From NCBI RefSeq assembly GCF_042429435.1, contig NZ_JBHMAF010000196.1: DNA of 64,000 nt; one strand, given 5' to 3'. Source of the stretch: Ectobacillus funiculus. Lineage in GTDB: Bacteria > Bacillota > Bacilli > Bacillales > Bacillaceae_G. The position numbers and the translations under genes are program-made. The notes beneath the pieces were generated by a model that saw only the letters and a list, made by a program, of their open reading frames with translations, searched no databases and was not told where the DNA came from. Shown in pieces: positions 33,852 to 43,311 of this stretch (position 1 is its first letter; the number at the start of each line of letters is the position of its first letter).

Positions 33852-34430
33852 GTGAACTTGCCAAATAAAATTACTGTTTCAAGAATTGCTTTAATCCCGG
33901 TGTTTCTACTTGTGATGCTTGTCCCGTTTGATTGGGGGGCGTATACGATCGGGGCTGTTGTTTTGCCCATACAGCATTTCGTAGGGGCGCTTATCTTCAT
34001 CATTGCGTCTGCTACAGATTGGGTAGATGGATACTATGCACGTAAATACAATCTTGTTACAAACTTAGGGAAATTCCTTGACCCGCTCGCTGATAAGCTT
34101 CTTGTATCGGCGGCCTTAGTTGCACTCGTAGATCTTCATTACATATATGCTTGGATTGCGATTCTTATCATTACAAGAGAGTTTGCTGTTACAGGTTTGC
34201 GGTTGCTGCTCGCGGAAACTGGTGAGGTAGCGGCAGCCAAAATGTTGGGGAAAATAAAGATGTGGACGCAGGTTGTTGCAATTTCTGCTTATTTGCTTCA
34301 TAATGTTCCGTTGCAATGGCTGCCATTCTCTCTTGCGGATGTATCTATGGCAGTTGCTGTTGTATTTACCGTTTTATCAGGATGGGATTATTTTGTGAAA
34401 AATAAGGCTGTTTTTGCAAATTCAAAATAA
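33852..34430 (+). CDS. pgsA: CDP-diacylglycerol-glycerol-3-phosphate 3-phosphatidyltransferase
   Basis: PgsA makes phosphatidylglycerol phosphate, the committed step of acidic phospholipid synthesis. The 192-residue membrane protein opens NLPNKITVSRIALIPVFLL and carries the CDP-alcohol phosphotransferase motif DG-x2-AR-x8-G-x3-D-x3-D in ATDWVDGYYARKYN and GKFLDPLADK (about residues 57-82). Several hydrophobic helices follow. Although the frame is open from 33756, GTG 33852 has ATGGAGGAAT upstream and gives the family length. cinA follows after 12 bases. Confidence 0.95.
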   Translation: MNLPNKITVSRIALIPVFLLVMLVPFDWGAYTIGAVVLPIQHFVGALIFIIASATDWVDGYYARKYNLVTNLGKFLDPLADKLLVSAALVALVDLHYIYAWIAILIITREFAVTGLRLLLAETGEVAAAKMLGKIKMWTQVVAISAYLLHNVPLQWLPFSLADVSMAVAVVFTVLSGWDYFVKNKAVFANSK

Positions 34431-34442
34431 GGGGGTATCGGG

Positions 34443-35678
34443 ATGAATGCGGAAATCATTGCAGTCGGAACCGAGCTCTTGCTCGGTCAAATTTTAAATA
34501 CGAATGCGCAGTTCTTATCTCAAAAACTAGCAGCAATTGGCATGAATATGTACTACCAAACAGTAGTCGGTGACAATGCCGATCGTTTACGTTCTGCCAT
34601 TGAGACAGCACAGCAGCGAGCTGATATTCTTATTTTTACCGGAGGTCTTGGGCCGACAAAGGACGATTTGACGAAGGAAACGATTGCCTTGGCTGTAGGA
34701 AGCTCGCTTGTCTATAACGATGATGCTCTTAGATCCATTGAAGAATACTATGCACGAACAGGGCGTACGTTTACAGAGAATAATAAGAAGCAGGCGCTTG
34801 TACTCGAAGGTAGCGTTGTATTCCCGAATGATCATGGTATGGCACCGGGAATGGGCTTACGTCGAGATAACAAGACATATATTTTGCTACCAGGTCCGCC
34901 TAAGGAAATGAGACCGATGTATGACAGCTATGTGGAGCCTTTTTTACTTCCCCTTACCTCGAAGGAAACCTTGCATTCCCGTGTGCTTCGCTTTTTCGGT
35001 ATCGGAGAATCACAGCTGGAGGAAACACTGCAGGATTTAATTGATACACAAACGAACCCAACCATTGCTCCTCTTGCTGCAGAGGGTGAGGTGACGCTTC
35101 GTCTAACGGCCAAGCATGCTTCAAAGGATGAAGCAAACAGATTAATAGATAATGTGGAACGGGCGATATTAGACAGAGTAGGCGAGTTCTTTTACGGCTA
35201 TGATCAAGATTCGTTGCAAGGAAAGCTAGTTTCCTTGCTAAAGAAAACAGGAATGACGCTGGCATCTGCGGAAAGCTTAACGGGTGGACTGTTCAGTGAG
35301 AAAATCACAGAAGTAGCAGGCGTATCCTCATTCTTTTACGGGGGAGTTATTTGCTATAGCAACGAAGTGAAGCAGCATGTGCTAGGTGTACCTGCTGGCG
35401 TCCTGGAAACAGATGGAGCGGTCAGTGAAGCTTCCGCAGCTTTGCTTGCTGAAAATGTCAGCAAACTGTTGAAGGCGGACATTGGGATTAGCTTTACGGG
35501 CGTGGCCGGACCTGGTGAACTAGAAGGGAAACCGCCTGGTACAGTGTTTGTCGGGATTGCGGGAAAAGGTATGAAAACGTTAGTAGTTCCTCTCAAGCTA
35601 TGGGGAACAAGGCAGCAAATACGAGAACGTGCGATGAGATACGGCATGTATCATTTATATAAAAAGCTAGAAGGTTAG
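34443..35678 (+). CDS. cinA: CinA family competence/damage-inducible protein
   Basis: This 411-residue protein has an N-terminal MoCF (molybdopterin-binding-like) domain (AEIIAVGTELLLGQILNTNAQ; FTGGLGPTKDDLTKE) and a C-terminal CinA amidase-like domain (LASAESLTGGLFSEKITEVAG; GISFTGVAGPGE). Family members hydrolyse ADP-ribose and/or deamidate NMN in pyridine-nucleotide recycling. Its position just upstream of recA is conserved in Firmicutes, where the two may be co-expressed during competence. The coding end is part of a terminator hairpin. Confidence 0.93.
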   Translation: MNAEIIAVGTELLLGQILNTNAQFLSQKLAAIGMNMYYQTVVGDNADRLRSAIETAQQRADILIFTGGLGPTKDDLTKETIALAVGSSLVYNDDALRSIEEYYARTGRTFTENNKKQALVLEGSVVFPNDHGMAPGMGLRRDNKTYILLPGPPKEMRPMYDSYVEPFLLPLTSKETLHSRVLRFFGIGESQLEETLQDLIDTQTNPTIAPLAAEGEVTLRLTAKHASKDEANRLIDNVERAILDRVGEFFYGYDQDSLQGKLVSLLKKTGMTLASAESLTGGLFSEKITEVAGVSSFFYGGVICYSNEVKQHVLGVPAGVLETDGAVSEASAALLAENVSKLLKADIGISFTGVAGPGELEGKPPGTVFVGIAGKGMKTLVVPLKLWGTRQQIRERAMRYGMYHLYKKLEG

Positions 35679-35701
35679 TCCATCTAGCTTTTTCTTTTTC
35701 T
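35661..35701 (+). terminator. Intrinsic terminator of cinA, including its last codons
   Basis: AAAAAGCTAGA (coding for the C-terminal KKLE region) and TCTAGCTTTTT form an 11-bp stem, with the stop codon in the loop, followed by CTTTTTC. Confidence 0.88.
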
Positions 35702-35742
35702 CTAGGGAAAACAGAGTAACAGAAAGAGGAAAAATAAAGAAA

Positions 35743-35756
35743 CGAATGAATGTTCG
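35743..35756 (+). promoter_or_regulatory. LexA (SOS) box of recA
   Basis: CGAATGAATGTTCG matches the Bacillus LexA/DinR consensus CGAAC-N4-GTTCG with one mismatch (T for C at position 5). A TATAAT element lies downstream at 35789-35794, so bound LexA would cover the promoter. Confidence 0.85.
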
Positions 35757-35825
35757 ATTTTTAGTGGCGTTTTTAAATAAAAACAAGTATAATAAAGATA
35801 GTCATAGAACAAAGGAGGAAATCTA

Positions 35826-36872
<1,047 letters not shown>

Positions 36873-36877
36873 AGGGT

Positions 36878-36908
36878 AAAAAGGCACAGCAATGTGTCTT
36901 TTTTTATT
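36878..36908 (+). terminator. Intrinsic terminator of recA
   Basis: AAAAAGGCACA and TGTGTCTTTTT form an 11-bp stem (one G-U pair) with loop GCAA, followed by further T. Confidence 0.88.
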
Positions 36909-36992
36909 AGCTTCAGTATGATTCATAGTTGGCTTTTCGTCTGGAGAACGTGTCAAACGTTTATAGGTAAAGAAAGTAAAAGGATGCAACCC

Positions 36993-37021
36993 TTGACAAT
37001 GAAAATAGCGACCGATACAAT
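36993..37021 (+). promoter_or_regulatory. SigA promoter of rny
   Basis: TTGACA (36993-36998), exactly 17 bases, TACAAT (37016-37021). This is a near-perfect housekeeping promoter located 240 bases before the rny start, which implies a long leader. Confidence 0.85.
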
Positions 37022-37027
37022 AAGAAT

Positions 37028-37250
37028 GTATATTCTTTTTTAATCTTACAGTTCTTTTTAAGAAGAAGGACTGTAATTCCGGACAAGACCCGCCAAACGG
37101 TGTTTTGGTTCCGAGCTTTAAACTATGACCATACAAGGTGTCAATTTTAATGAAAATGAAAAGGGTCCTAAGAAGGACAGCACGTCATTTATTGTACATT
37201 GCAAAATAAAAATGTACATGCCGGCAATCTTTTCCTATTCATAGCAAGAG
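37028..37250 (+). other. Structured 5' leader of rny (candidate regulatory RNA)
   Basis: After the promoter at 36993-37021 about 230 bases are transcribed before rny. They contain TTACAGT...ACTGTAA (about 37046-37076), CCAAA...TTTGG (about 37093-37110), GTCCT-AAGA-AGGAC (about 37167-37180) and TGTACAT...ATGTACA (37194-37218). No T run follows any of them and no known riboswitch core was recognised. The 389-base gap after recA is made up of the recA terminator, the promoter and this leader. Confidence 0.45.
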
Positions 37251-37261
37251 GAGGTGAAATT

Positions 37262-38824
37262 ATGAGCATAGTTGTGGCACTCATCTCCATTTTGCTTGCC
37301 GCTATCGTCGGTGCAGTTGTTGGATTTTTTGTTCGGAAATCCATTGCGGAAGCGAAAATTAACGGTGCTACCAATGCTGCGAAACAAATTGTCGAAGAGG
37401 CAAAGCGTGAAGGAGAAGCATTGAAGAAGGAAGCACTGTTAGAAGCAAAGGATGAAATTCATACACTTCGTACAGGAGCGGAATTAGAGATTCGAGATCG
37501 AAGAAGTGAGTTGCAAAAACAAGAAAATCGTCTAATGCAAAAGGAGGAGAACCTCGATCGCAAGGATGAATCGCTGGATAAACGCGAGCAGTTGCTTGAA
37601 AAGAAAGAGGATTCTCTAACACTCAGACAACAGCAGATTGAAGAGTTGGAAAGCAAAGTGGGAGAGTTGGTCCAAAGGCAGCAAGACGAGTTAGAGCGTA
37701 TCTCAAGCTTAACGCGAGAGGAAGCGCGCGCGATTATTCTAGAAAAGGTAGAAAACGAGCTTTCGCATGAAAGTGCCGTTATGATTAAGGAAAGTGAAGT
37801 GCGGACGAAGGAAGAGGCTGACAAAAGAGCGAAGGAAATTTTGTCAATGGCGATTCAACGCTGTGCAGCTGACCATGTTGCAGAAACAACGGTTTCTGTT
37901 GTAAACCTTCCAAACGATGAAATGAAGGGGCGTATCATTGGTCGTGAAGGACGGAATATCCGTACGCTAGAAACGCTTACAGGTATTGATTTAATTATCG
38001 ATGATACACCAGAAGCAGTTATTCTGTCAGGCTTTGATCCAATTCGTCGTGAAACGGCCCGTATCGCGCTAGATAAGCTGGTGCAAGATGGACGCATTCA
38101 TCCGGCCCGTATCGAGGAGATGGTTGAAAAATCGAGACGTGAGGTAGATGAATACATCCGTGAAGTGGGTGAACAAACAACGTTTGAAGTGGGTGTACAT
38201 GGATTGCATCCTGATTTAATCAAGATTTTAGGTCGTCTGAAATTTAGAACGAGCTACGGTCAAAATGTGTTAAAGCATTCTATGGAGGTTGCATATCTAG
38301 CAGGACTTATGGCAGCTGAACTTGGTGAGGACGAAAAGCTGGCACGCCGGGCTGGATTGCTGCACGATATCGGAAAAGCTATTGACCATGAGGTTGAAGG
38401 CAGCCATGTTGAAATCGGTGTGGAGCTTGCAACGAAATATAAAGAGCATCCGATCGTGATTAACGCAATTGCATCTCACCACGGTGATACAGCACCTACA
38501 TCTGTCATTGCCGTGCTCGTTGCAGCAGCAGATGCATTGTCTGCAGCACGACCAGGGGCAAGAAGTGAAACGCTGGAAAATTATATTCGCCGCCTAGAGA
38601 AGCTTGAAGAGATTTCAGAGTCCTATGAAGGTGTGGAAAAATCATATGCTATTCAAGCTGGACGCGAGGTTCGTATTCTCGTTAAGCCTGATGCCATTGA
38701 TGATCTTGAAGCGCATCGCTTAGCACGTGATATTCGTAAACGCATTGAAAATGAGCTTGATTACCCGGGACATATTAAAGTAACGGTAATCCGTGAAACG
38801 CGTGCGGTTGAATATGCTAAATAA
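37262..38824 (+). CDS. rny: Ribonuclease Y
   Basis: RNase Y is the membrane-anchored endoribonuclease that starts decay of many Bacillus mRNAs. The 520-residue protein, the same length as in B. subtilis, has an N-terminal membrane anchor (about residues 3-24), a long charged coiled coil to about residue 200, a KH domain (DEMKGRIIGREGRNIRTLETLTGID) and an HD domain with the metal pair in GLLHDIGKAIDHE and ASHHGD. The open frame extends up to 37199, but ATG 37262 follows AGAGGAGGTGA. ymdB lies downstream, as in B. subtilis. Confidence 0.97.
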   Translation: MSIVVALISILLAAIVGAVVGFFVRKSIAEAKINGATNAAKQIVEEAKREGEALKKEALLEAKDEIHTLRTGAELEIRDRRSELQKQENRLMQKEENLDRKDESLDKREQLLEKKEDSLTLRQQQIEELESKVGELVQRQQDELERISSLTREEARAIILEKVENELSHESAVMIKESEVRTKEEADKRAKEILSMAIQRCAADHVAETTVSVVNLPNDEMKGRIIGREGRNIRTLETLTGIDLIIDDTPEAVILSGFDPIRRETARIALDKLVQDGRIHPARIEEMVEKSRREVDEYIREVGEQTTFEVGVHGLHPDLIKILGRLKFRTSYGQNVLKHSMEVAYLAGLMAAELGEDEKLARRAGLLHDIGKAIDHEVEGSHVEIGVELATKYKEHPIVINAIASHHGDTAPTSVIAVLVAAADALSAARPGARSETLENYIRRLEKLEEISESYEGVEKSYAIQAGREVRILVKPDAIDDLEAHRLARDIRKRIENELDYPGHIKVTVIRETRAVEYAK

Positions 38825-38871
38825 AACAGATCGTGATTTATGCTGATAGGCAGAAGACAGTGATCGGAAAT

Positions 38872-38899
38872 GAAGTGGTCTCGCACCACTTTATTTTTT
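38872..38899 (+). terminator. Intrinsic terminator of rny
   Basis: AAGTGGT and ACCACTT form a 7-bp stem around CTCGC, followed by TATTTTTTT. Confidence 0.82.
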
Positions 38900-38955
38900 T
38901 GCACTTTAAGCGAGCTGTATCTGCTTTTCTTATTAGCAGGGAAGTATAAAAACAA
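38899..38955 (+). repeat. Relic of a family I repeat
   Basis: GCACTTTAAG follows the rny terminator, as in true copies, and GAAGTATAAAAAC appears 30 bases later, as if about 30 foreign bases split the opening module. Nothing of the rest of the element remains. Confidence 0.35.
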
Positions 38956-38981
38956 GGCCGATGTGAGAAAGGGTTGCAACA

Positions 38982-39776
38982 ATGAGAATTTTATTTGTAG
39001 GGGACGTTGTCGGTTCCTCTGGAAGACAGATGATTCAGGACTACGTTCCAAAATTAAAAAAGAAGTACTCGCCAACAGTCACTATTATAAATGGTGAAAA
39101 TGCGGCTGGTGGGCGCGGGATTACTGAAAAAATTTACCGAAGTTTTTTAGAAGTGGGCGCTCAAGCTGTGACGCTAGGCAATCATGCGTGGGATAATCGT
39201 GAGATATTTGAATTTATAGATAATGCCAAGTATTTAGTAAGACCAGCGAATTTTCCGGAAGGTACACCGGGAAAAGGACTCATTTTCTTAAATTGTAATG
39301 GTATAGAGGTGGCCATCATTAATTTGCAGGGAAGAACCTTTTTACCACCGCTTGATTGTCCATTTAAAAAGGTGGATGATTTGATTGCACAAGCAAAAAA
39401 GAGAACTTCTATTATCTTTATCGATTTTCATGCGGAGGCAACAAGCGAAAAGCAGGCACTTGGATGGTATGTAGACGGAAGAGCTACAGCTGTTGTCGGA
39501 ACGCATACGCATGTACAAACAGCGGATAACCGGATCTTACCAAACGGTACGGCGTATATTACGGATGTGGGGATGACGGGGCCGTATGATGGAATATTGG
39601 GAATGGAACGTGGAGCTGTTTTGAAAAAGTTTTTAACAGCGCTGCCGGTACGATTCGAGGTGGCAGAAGGCCGTACTCAGCTTAGCGCGGTTCTCATTGA
39701 TGTAAATCCATCGACAGGCAAAGCGAGCAGAATTGAACGTATTTTGCTGAATGATGACCAAACATTTTTTGAGTAA
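38982..39776 (+). CDS. ymdB: YmdB family metallophosphoesterase
   Basis: This 264-residue protein of the YmdB family is a calcineurin-like phosphodiesterase acting on 2',3'-cyclic nucleotides that affects biofilm and motility decisions in B. subtilis. Metal and substrate motifs are visible: FVGDVVGSSGR at the start, INGENAAGGRG, TLGNHAWDN (about residues 65-73), IDFHAEATSEK and VVGTHTHVQTAD. The pairing with rny is conserved. ATG 38982 is preceded by a modest AGAAAGGG site. Confidence 0.92.
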   Translation: MRILFVGDVVGSSGRQMIQDYVPKLKKKYSPTVTIINGENAAGGRGITEKIYRSFLEVGAQAVTLGNHAWDNREIFEFIDNAKYLVRPANFPEGTPGKGLIFLNCNGIEVAIINLQGRTFLPPLDCPFKKVDDLIAQAKKRTSIIFIDFHAEATSEKQALGWYVDGRATAVVGTHTHVQTADNRILPNGTAYITDVGMTGPYDGILGMERGAVLKKFLTALPVRFEVAEGRTQLSAVLIDVNPSTGKASRIERILLNDDQTFFE

Positions 39777-39957
39777 CAAGCCGTTAGAGGGATTTTGAGT
39801 GATCATTAACGGTCGTGATGTCCGTTGTCTTCGCTAGCTCTGAATGGCTGCTATAGAAGCAAAAAACAGTTTATGTCAACATTTCTTAAAAGTAGACAAT
39901 AAATTGTTAGAATAGACAATATATTAAAATTTTTTAGAAAACTTCCAATGGATAAGC

Positions 39958-39985
39958 AGGAATATGAAAACCTCCTCGTGAATAT
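39958..39985 (+). promoter_or_regulatory. Candidate SigH promoter of spoVS
   Basis: AGGAATA (39958-39964) and GAATAT (39980-39985), 15 bases apart, resemble the SigH pattern RnAGGAwWW ... RnnGAAT. spoVS is SigH-dependent in B. subtilis. If used, transcription would begin at about 39990 and exclude the complementary sequence at 39971-39979. Confidence 0.4.
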
Positions 39986-40038
39986 AAGTAAAGTGAACTC
40001 AATAACCGCTTATAACTTTGAAAGAAAAACGAGGAGGA
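39971..40038 (+). promoter_or_regulatory. Inverted repeat able to hide the spoVS ribosome site
   Basis: CCTCCTCGT (39971-39979) is perfectly complementary to ACGAGGAGG (40029-40037), which is the spoVS ribosome-binding site; an inner ATAAG/CTTAT pair lies between. In an RNA starting upstream of 39971, the ribosome site would be base-paired. TAGACAAT occurs twice upstream (39893 and 39913). Confidence 0.45.
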
Positions 40039-40046
40039 AACGACGA

Positions 40047-40307
40047 ATGGAGATATTAAAAGTTAAAGCAACTTCGGTCCCTAATTCTGTAGCTGGTGCA
40101 CTTGCCGGTGTGATTCGTGAGCGCGGCTCCGCAGAAATCCAAGCCATTGGCGCTGGTGCATTAAATCAGGCTGTGAAGGCAGTAGCGATCGCAAGAGGAT
40201 TTGTAGCACCAAGCGGAGTTGACTTGATTTGTATTCCTGCTTTTACTGATATTATGATTGATGGCGAAGAACGGACTGCGATCAAGCTTATTATTGAACC
40301 TCGTTAA
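40047..40307 (+). CDS. spoVS: Stage V sporulation protein S
   Basis: SpoVS is an 86-residue Alba-like protein needed for proper septation and spore coat/core maturation. The sequence (MEILKVKATSVPNSVAGALAGVIRERG; GAGALNQAVKAVAIARGFVAPSG) is nearly invariant in the family. An in-frame ATG at 39948 would add 33 residues, but ATG 40047 follows ACGAGGAGGAAA and matches the known protein. The ribosome site is perfectly complementary to an upstream sequence. A strong terminator ends the gene. Confidence 0.97.
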   Translation: MEILKVKATSVPNSVAGALAGVIRERGSAEIQAIGAGALNQAVKAVAIARGFVAPSGVDLICIPAFTDIMIDGEERTAIKLIIEPR

Positions 40308-40311
40308 TTTT

Positions 40312-40345
40312 AACAGCCTGTTTGCTGAAGCAAACGGGCTGTTTT
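40312..40345 (+). terminator. Intrinsic terminator of spoVS
   Basis: ACAGCCTGTTTGC and GCAAACGGGCTGT form a 13-bp stem (one G-U pair) with loop TGAA, followed by TTTTC. Confidence 0.92.
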
Positions 40346-40365
40346 CTATATGAAAGGGGATTCAA

Positions 40366-41292
40366 ATGGTAGTCTTTGATGCACACTGTGATGTATTGTG
40401 GCAAATATGGCAAAGGAAAAGAAGAGCTGCTTTTAACAAAGATGATTCTTTGCACGTTACTCTTGAAGGTCTCAAAAAAGGAAAAGGAAAGCTGCAATGC
40501 TTTGCTGTCTATGTTCCGGAAGAAGTGCCTCACGAGCAGCGTTTTGAGACCGCTCTTGAAATGATTCATATTTTCTACGAAGATATTTTAAAGCAGCATC
40601 CAGAAATGAAACTTGTTTCAACAAGAAAAGACATCCTAACGCTTCAAGAAGAAGAGATAGGAGCGCTTTTGACATTAGAAGGCTGCGATGCGATCGGCAG
40701 CAGCTTAACGCGTCTGCAAACCTTATATCGTTTAGGTGTGCGCTCTGTTGGATTAACCTGGAATTATGCGAACGCGGTAGCAGACGGTGCACTTGAGACG
40801 AGAGGAGCAGGGCTATCCGATTTTGGGAAGCAGGTCGTACAACAGTTGAACGAATACCGCTTATGGACAGATGTCTCCCATTTGTCAGAACGGGGATTTT
40901 GGGATGTGATGCAGCTCGCTCATTTTCCAATTGCCTCTCATTCTAATTGCTATTCGCTTTGCCCGCATCCCCGAAACTTAAAGGATGAACAAATTCGTGC
41001 GTTGATTGCACGAAACGGAAGGATTGGTATTACGTTTGTGCCCATGTTTTTGACAGAGGGGGGGCCTGCTGCGATTACGCATATCCTACAGCACCTAGAG
41101 CATATATGCTCATTAGGGGGGGAGCACCATGTTGGATTTGGTTCGGATTTTGATGGGATTACAGAAACTGTACATAATCTCGGAAGATATGCAGAATATG
41201 AAAACTTAAAAAATGAACTAGTTAAGCACTATACAGAAGAGCAGGTTCATTCTTTTTTATATGGGAATTTTATGAGGGGCGTCACATTTTAA
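40366..41292 (+). CDS. Membrane dipeptidase family (M19) protein
   Basis: This 308-residue protein of peptidase family M19 (renal dipeptidase-like, TIM barrel with two zinc ions) has metal ligands in VFDAHCDVLW (residues 3-12), LTLEGCDAIG, TDVSHLSERGFWDV and IASHSNC, followed by HHVGFGSDFDGI. Related enzymes cleave L- or D-dipeptides; the substrate here is unknown. No signal peptide is visible, so it is probably cytoplasmic. ATG 40366 follows GAAAGGGGA. In B. subtilis this interval holds tdh-kbl instead. Confidence 0.88.
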   Translation: MVVFDAHCDVLWQIWQRKRRAAFNKDDSLHVTLEGLKKGKGKLQCFAVYVPEEVPHEQRFETALEMIHIFYEDILKQHPEMKLVSTRKDILTLQEEEIGALLTLEGCDAIGSSLTRLQTLYRLGVRSVGLTWNYANAVADGALETRGAGLSDFGKQVVQQLNEYRLWTDVSHLSERGFWDVMQLAHFPIASHSNCYSLCPHPRNLKDEQIRALIARNGRIGITFVPMFLTEGGPAAITHILQHLEHICSLGGEHHVGFGSDFDGITETVHNLGRYAEYENLKNELVKHYTEEQVHSFLYGNFMRGVTF

Positions 41293-41550
41293 TTTACCAT
41301 TATACTAAAACTAGCCTGCTGAATGTGGGATTGTAATAAATTTTAAAAAAATGTTAATAAATTTATGTCAAATTATTGCATTTTTTTGTCAAGAGGTCTA
41401 GAATTGTAAACGAATTAGGACTATGCAAAAATCCTATCAAATTAGAACAGGTATAATTTGTATACATTGTAGTTTCTTTTTTCAGAAAGTGGTAAACTGG
41501 AAGAGTAATAAAATACACTACAATGAATGCAATCCAAAGGGGTGTAGGAG

Positions 41551-43311
41551 ATGATTAGTCAACTTTCTTGGAAAGTTGGGGGACAGCAAGGTGAAGGTAT
41601 TGAAAGTACGGGGGAAATTTTCTGTATTGCACTGAACCGCTTAGGATACTACCTGTACGGCTATCGCCATTTCTCATCACGCATTAAAGGCGGTCATACG
41701 AACAATAAAATTAGAGTAAGCACAACAGATGTTCGTTCAATCTCTGATGACTTAGATATACTGGTAGCTTTTGATCAGGAAACAATTGATGTGAACTTCC
41801 ATGAATTGCGTGACGGTGGTATTGTTGTAGCAGATGCCAAATTTAATCCAACAATTCCAGAGAGCGCTACGGTATCTTTGTATGCGGTTCCATTTACAGA
41901 TATGGCTACGGAGCTAGGTACGTCTCTTATGAAAAACATGGTTGCTGTTGGAGCTTCAAGCGCTGTTTTAGGCTTAGATGAAAATGTGTATGTGAAAGTG
42001 GTAGAAGAAATTTTTGGCCGCAAAGGGAAGCAAGTTGTGGACAAGAATATGGAAGCTATTAAACGCGGTTCTCAATACATGAAAGAACTGCTTGGAGATA
42101 AAGTAAGCTTAATGCAATTAGAGAAGGCTGATGGCAATCAGCGCATGTTCATGATTGGTAATGATGCAATCGCATTCGGGGCACTAGCTGGCGGAGCCCG
42201 CTTTATGGCTGCGTATCCAATCACCCCTGCTTCTGAAATTATGGAATATTTGATTAAAAAGCTTCCGAAAGTAGGCGGTACTGTTATTCAAACGGAAGAT
42301 GAGATTGCAGCCTGTACAATGGCAATCGGTGCGAACTACGGTGGCGTACGGACATTGACAGCGTCTGCAGGACCGGGTCTATCCCTTATGATGGAGGCAA
42401 TTGGTTTATCTGGAATCACAGAAACACCGTTAGTTATTGTAGATACACAACGCGGAGGTCCAAGTACGGGACTCCCTACAAAACAAGAGCAATCTGACTT
42501 AATGGCGATGATTTACGGTACGCATGGAGAAATTCCAAAGGTAGTTATCGCGCCAAGTACAGTAGAAGAAGCATTTTATGATGCTGTGGAAGCGTTTAAT
42601 ATTGCTGAAGAATACCAATGCCCGGTTATTCTTTTAACAGATTTACAATTATCCCTAGGAAAACAAACGGCACAGCCGTTAGATTATAATAAAATTCAAA
42701 TTCGCCGCGGAAAGCTGGACTTAAATGCGCAGCCGGAAAAACAAGGAAAAGAGTACTTTAAGCGTTATGAAGTGACTCAGGATGGCATTTCTCCACGTGT
42801 GATTCCTGGAACGAAAAATGGTATTCACCACGTAACAGGTGTAGAGCATGCAGAAACAGGAAAGCCATCTGAATCAGCAGCTAATCGTATCGCCCAAATG
42901 GATAAACGTATGCGTAAGCTAGATAGTTTACGTTCTAAATTTGACACCCCTGTATTCAAAAATGCAAAGCACGAGGAAGCAGATGTCCTACTAGTCGGTT
43001 TTAACTCCACGCGCGGGACAATCGAAGAAGCGATGGAGCGTTTAGAGCAATCTGGCTTGAAAGTAAATCATGCCCATATTCGCCTAATTCATCCATTCCC
43101 GAAACAGGAGCTTCTGCCGCTTGTGCAAAATGCAAAGAAAGTGGTTGTTGTAGAAAACAACGCGACTGGACAACTTGCAAACATTATTAAAATGAACCTT
43201 GGCCATGGCGAGAAGATTTCCAGCTTCTTAAAGTATGATGGAAATCCATTCCTGCCAAAAGAAATCTACAACGAATGCAAAAAAGGGGTTGTTTTAAATG
43301 GCAACGTTTAA
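41551..43311 (+). CDS. korA: 2-oxoacid:ferredoxin oxidoreductase, alpha (gamma-alpha fused) subunit
   Basis: This 586-residue subunit has an N-terminal gamma domain (SWKVGGQQGEGIESTGEIF) fused to the alpha pyrimidine-binding domain (NDAIAFGALAGGARFMAAYPITPASEIMEYL), with the transketolase C-terminal-like region at the end. With KorB it should oxidise a 2-oxoacid (2-oxoglutarate or pyruvate type) with CoA, passing electrons to ferredoxin. The split into alpha and beta without a ferredoxin domain fits the aerobic KorAB type. ATG 41551 follows AAAGGGGTGTAGG. The 258-base upstream gap is AT-rich, with a TATAAT-like element near 41451. The exact substrate cannot be told. Confidence 0.88.
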   Translation: MISQLSWKVGGQQGEGIESTGEIFCIALNRLGYYLYGYRHFSSRIKGGHTNNKIRVSTTDVRSISDDLDILVAFDQETIDVNFHELRDGGIVVADAKFNPTIPESATVSLYAVPFTDMATELGTSLMKNMVAVGASSAVLGLDENVYVKVVEEIFGRKGKQVVDKNMEAIKRGSQYMKELLGDKVSLMQLEKADGNQRMFMIGNDAIAFGALAGGARFMAAYPITPASEIMEYLIKKLPKVGGTVIQTEDEIAACTMAIGANYGGVRTLTASAGPGLSLMMEAIGLSGITETPLVIVDTQRGGPSTGLPTKQEQSDLMAMIYGTHGEIPKVVIAPSTVEEAFYDAVEAFNIAEEYQCPVILLTDLQLSLGKQTAQPLDYNKIQIRRGKLDLNAQPEKQGKEYFKRYEVTQDGISPRVIPGTKNGIHHVTGVEHAETGKPSESAANRIAQMDKRMRKLDSLRSKFDTPVFKNAKHEEADVLLVGFNSTRGTIEEAMERLEQSGLKVNHAHIRLIHPFPKQELLPLVQNAKKVVVVENNATGQLANIIKMNLGHGEKISSFLKYDGNPFLPKEIYNECKKGVVLNGNV

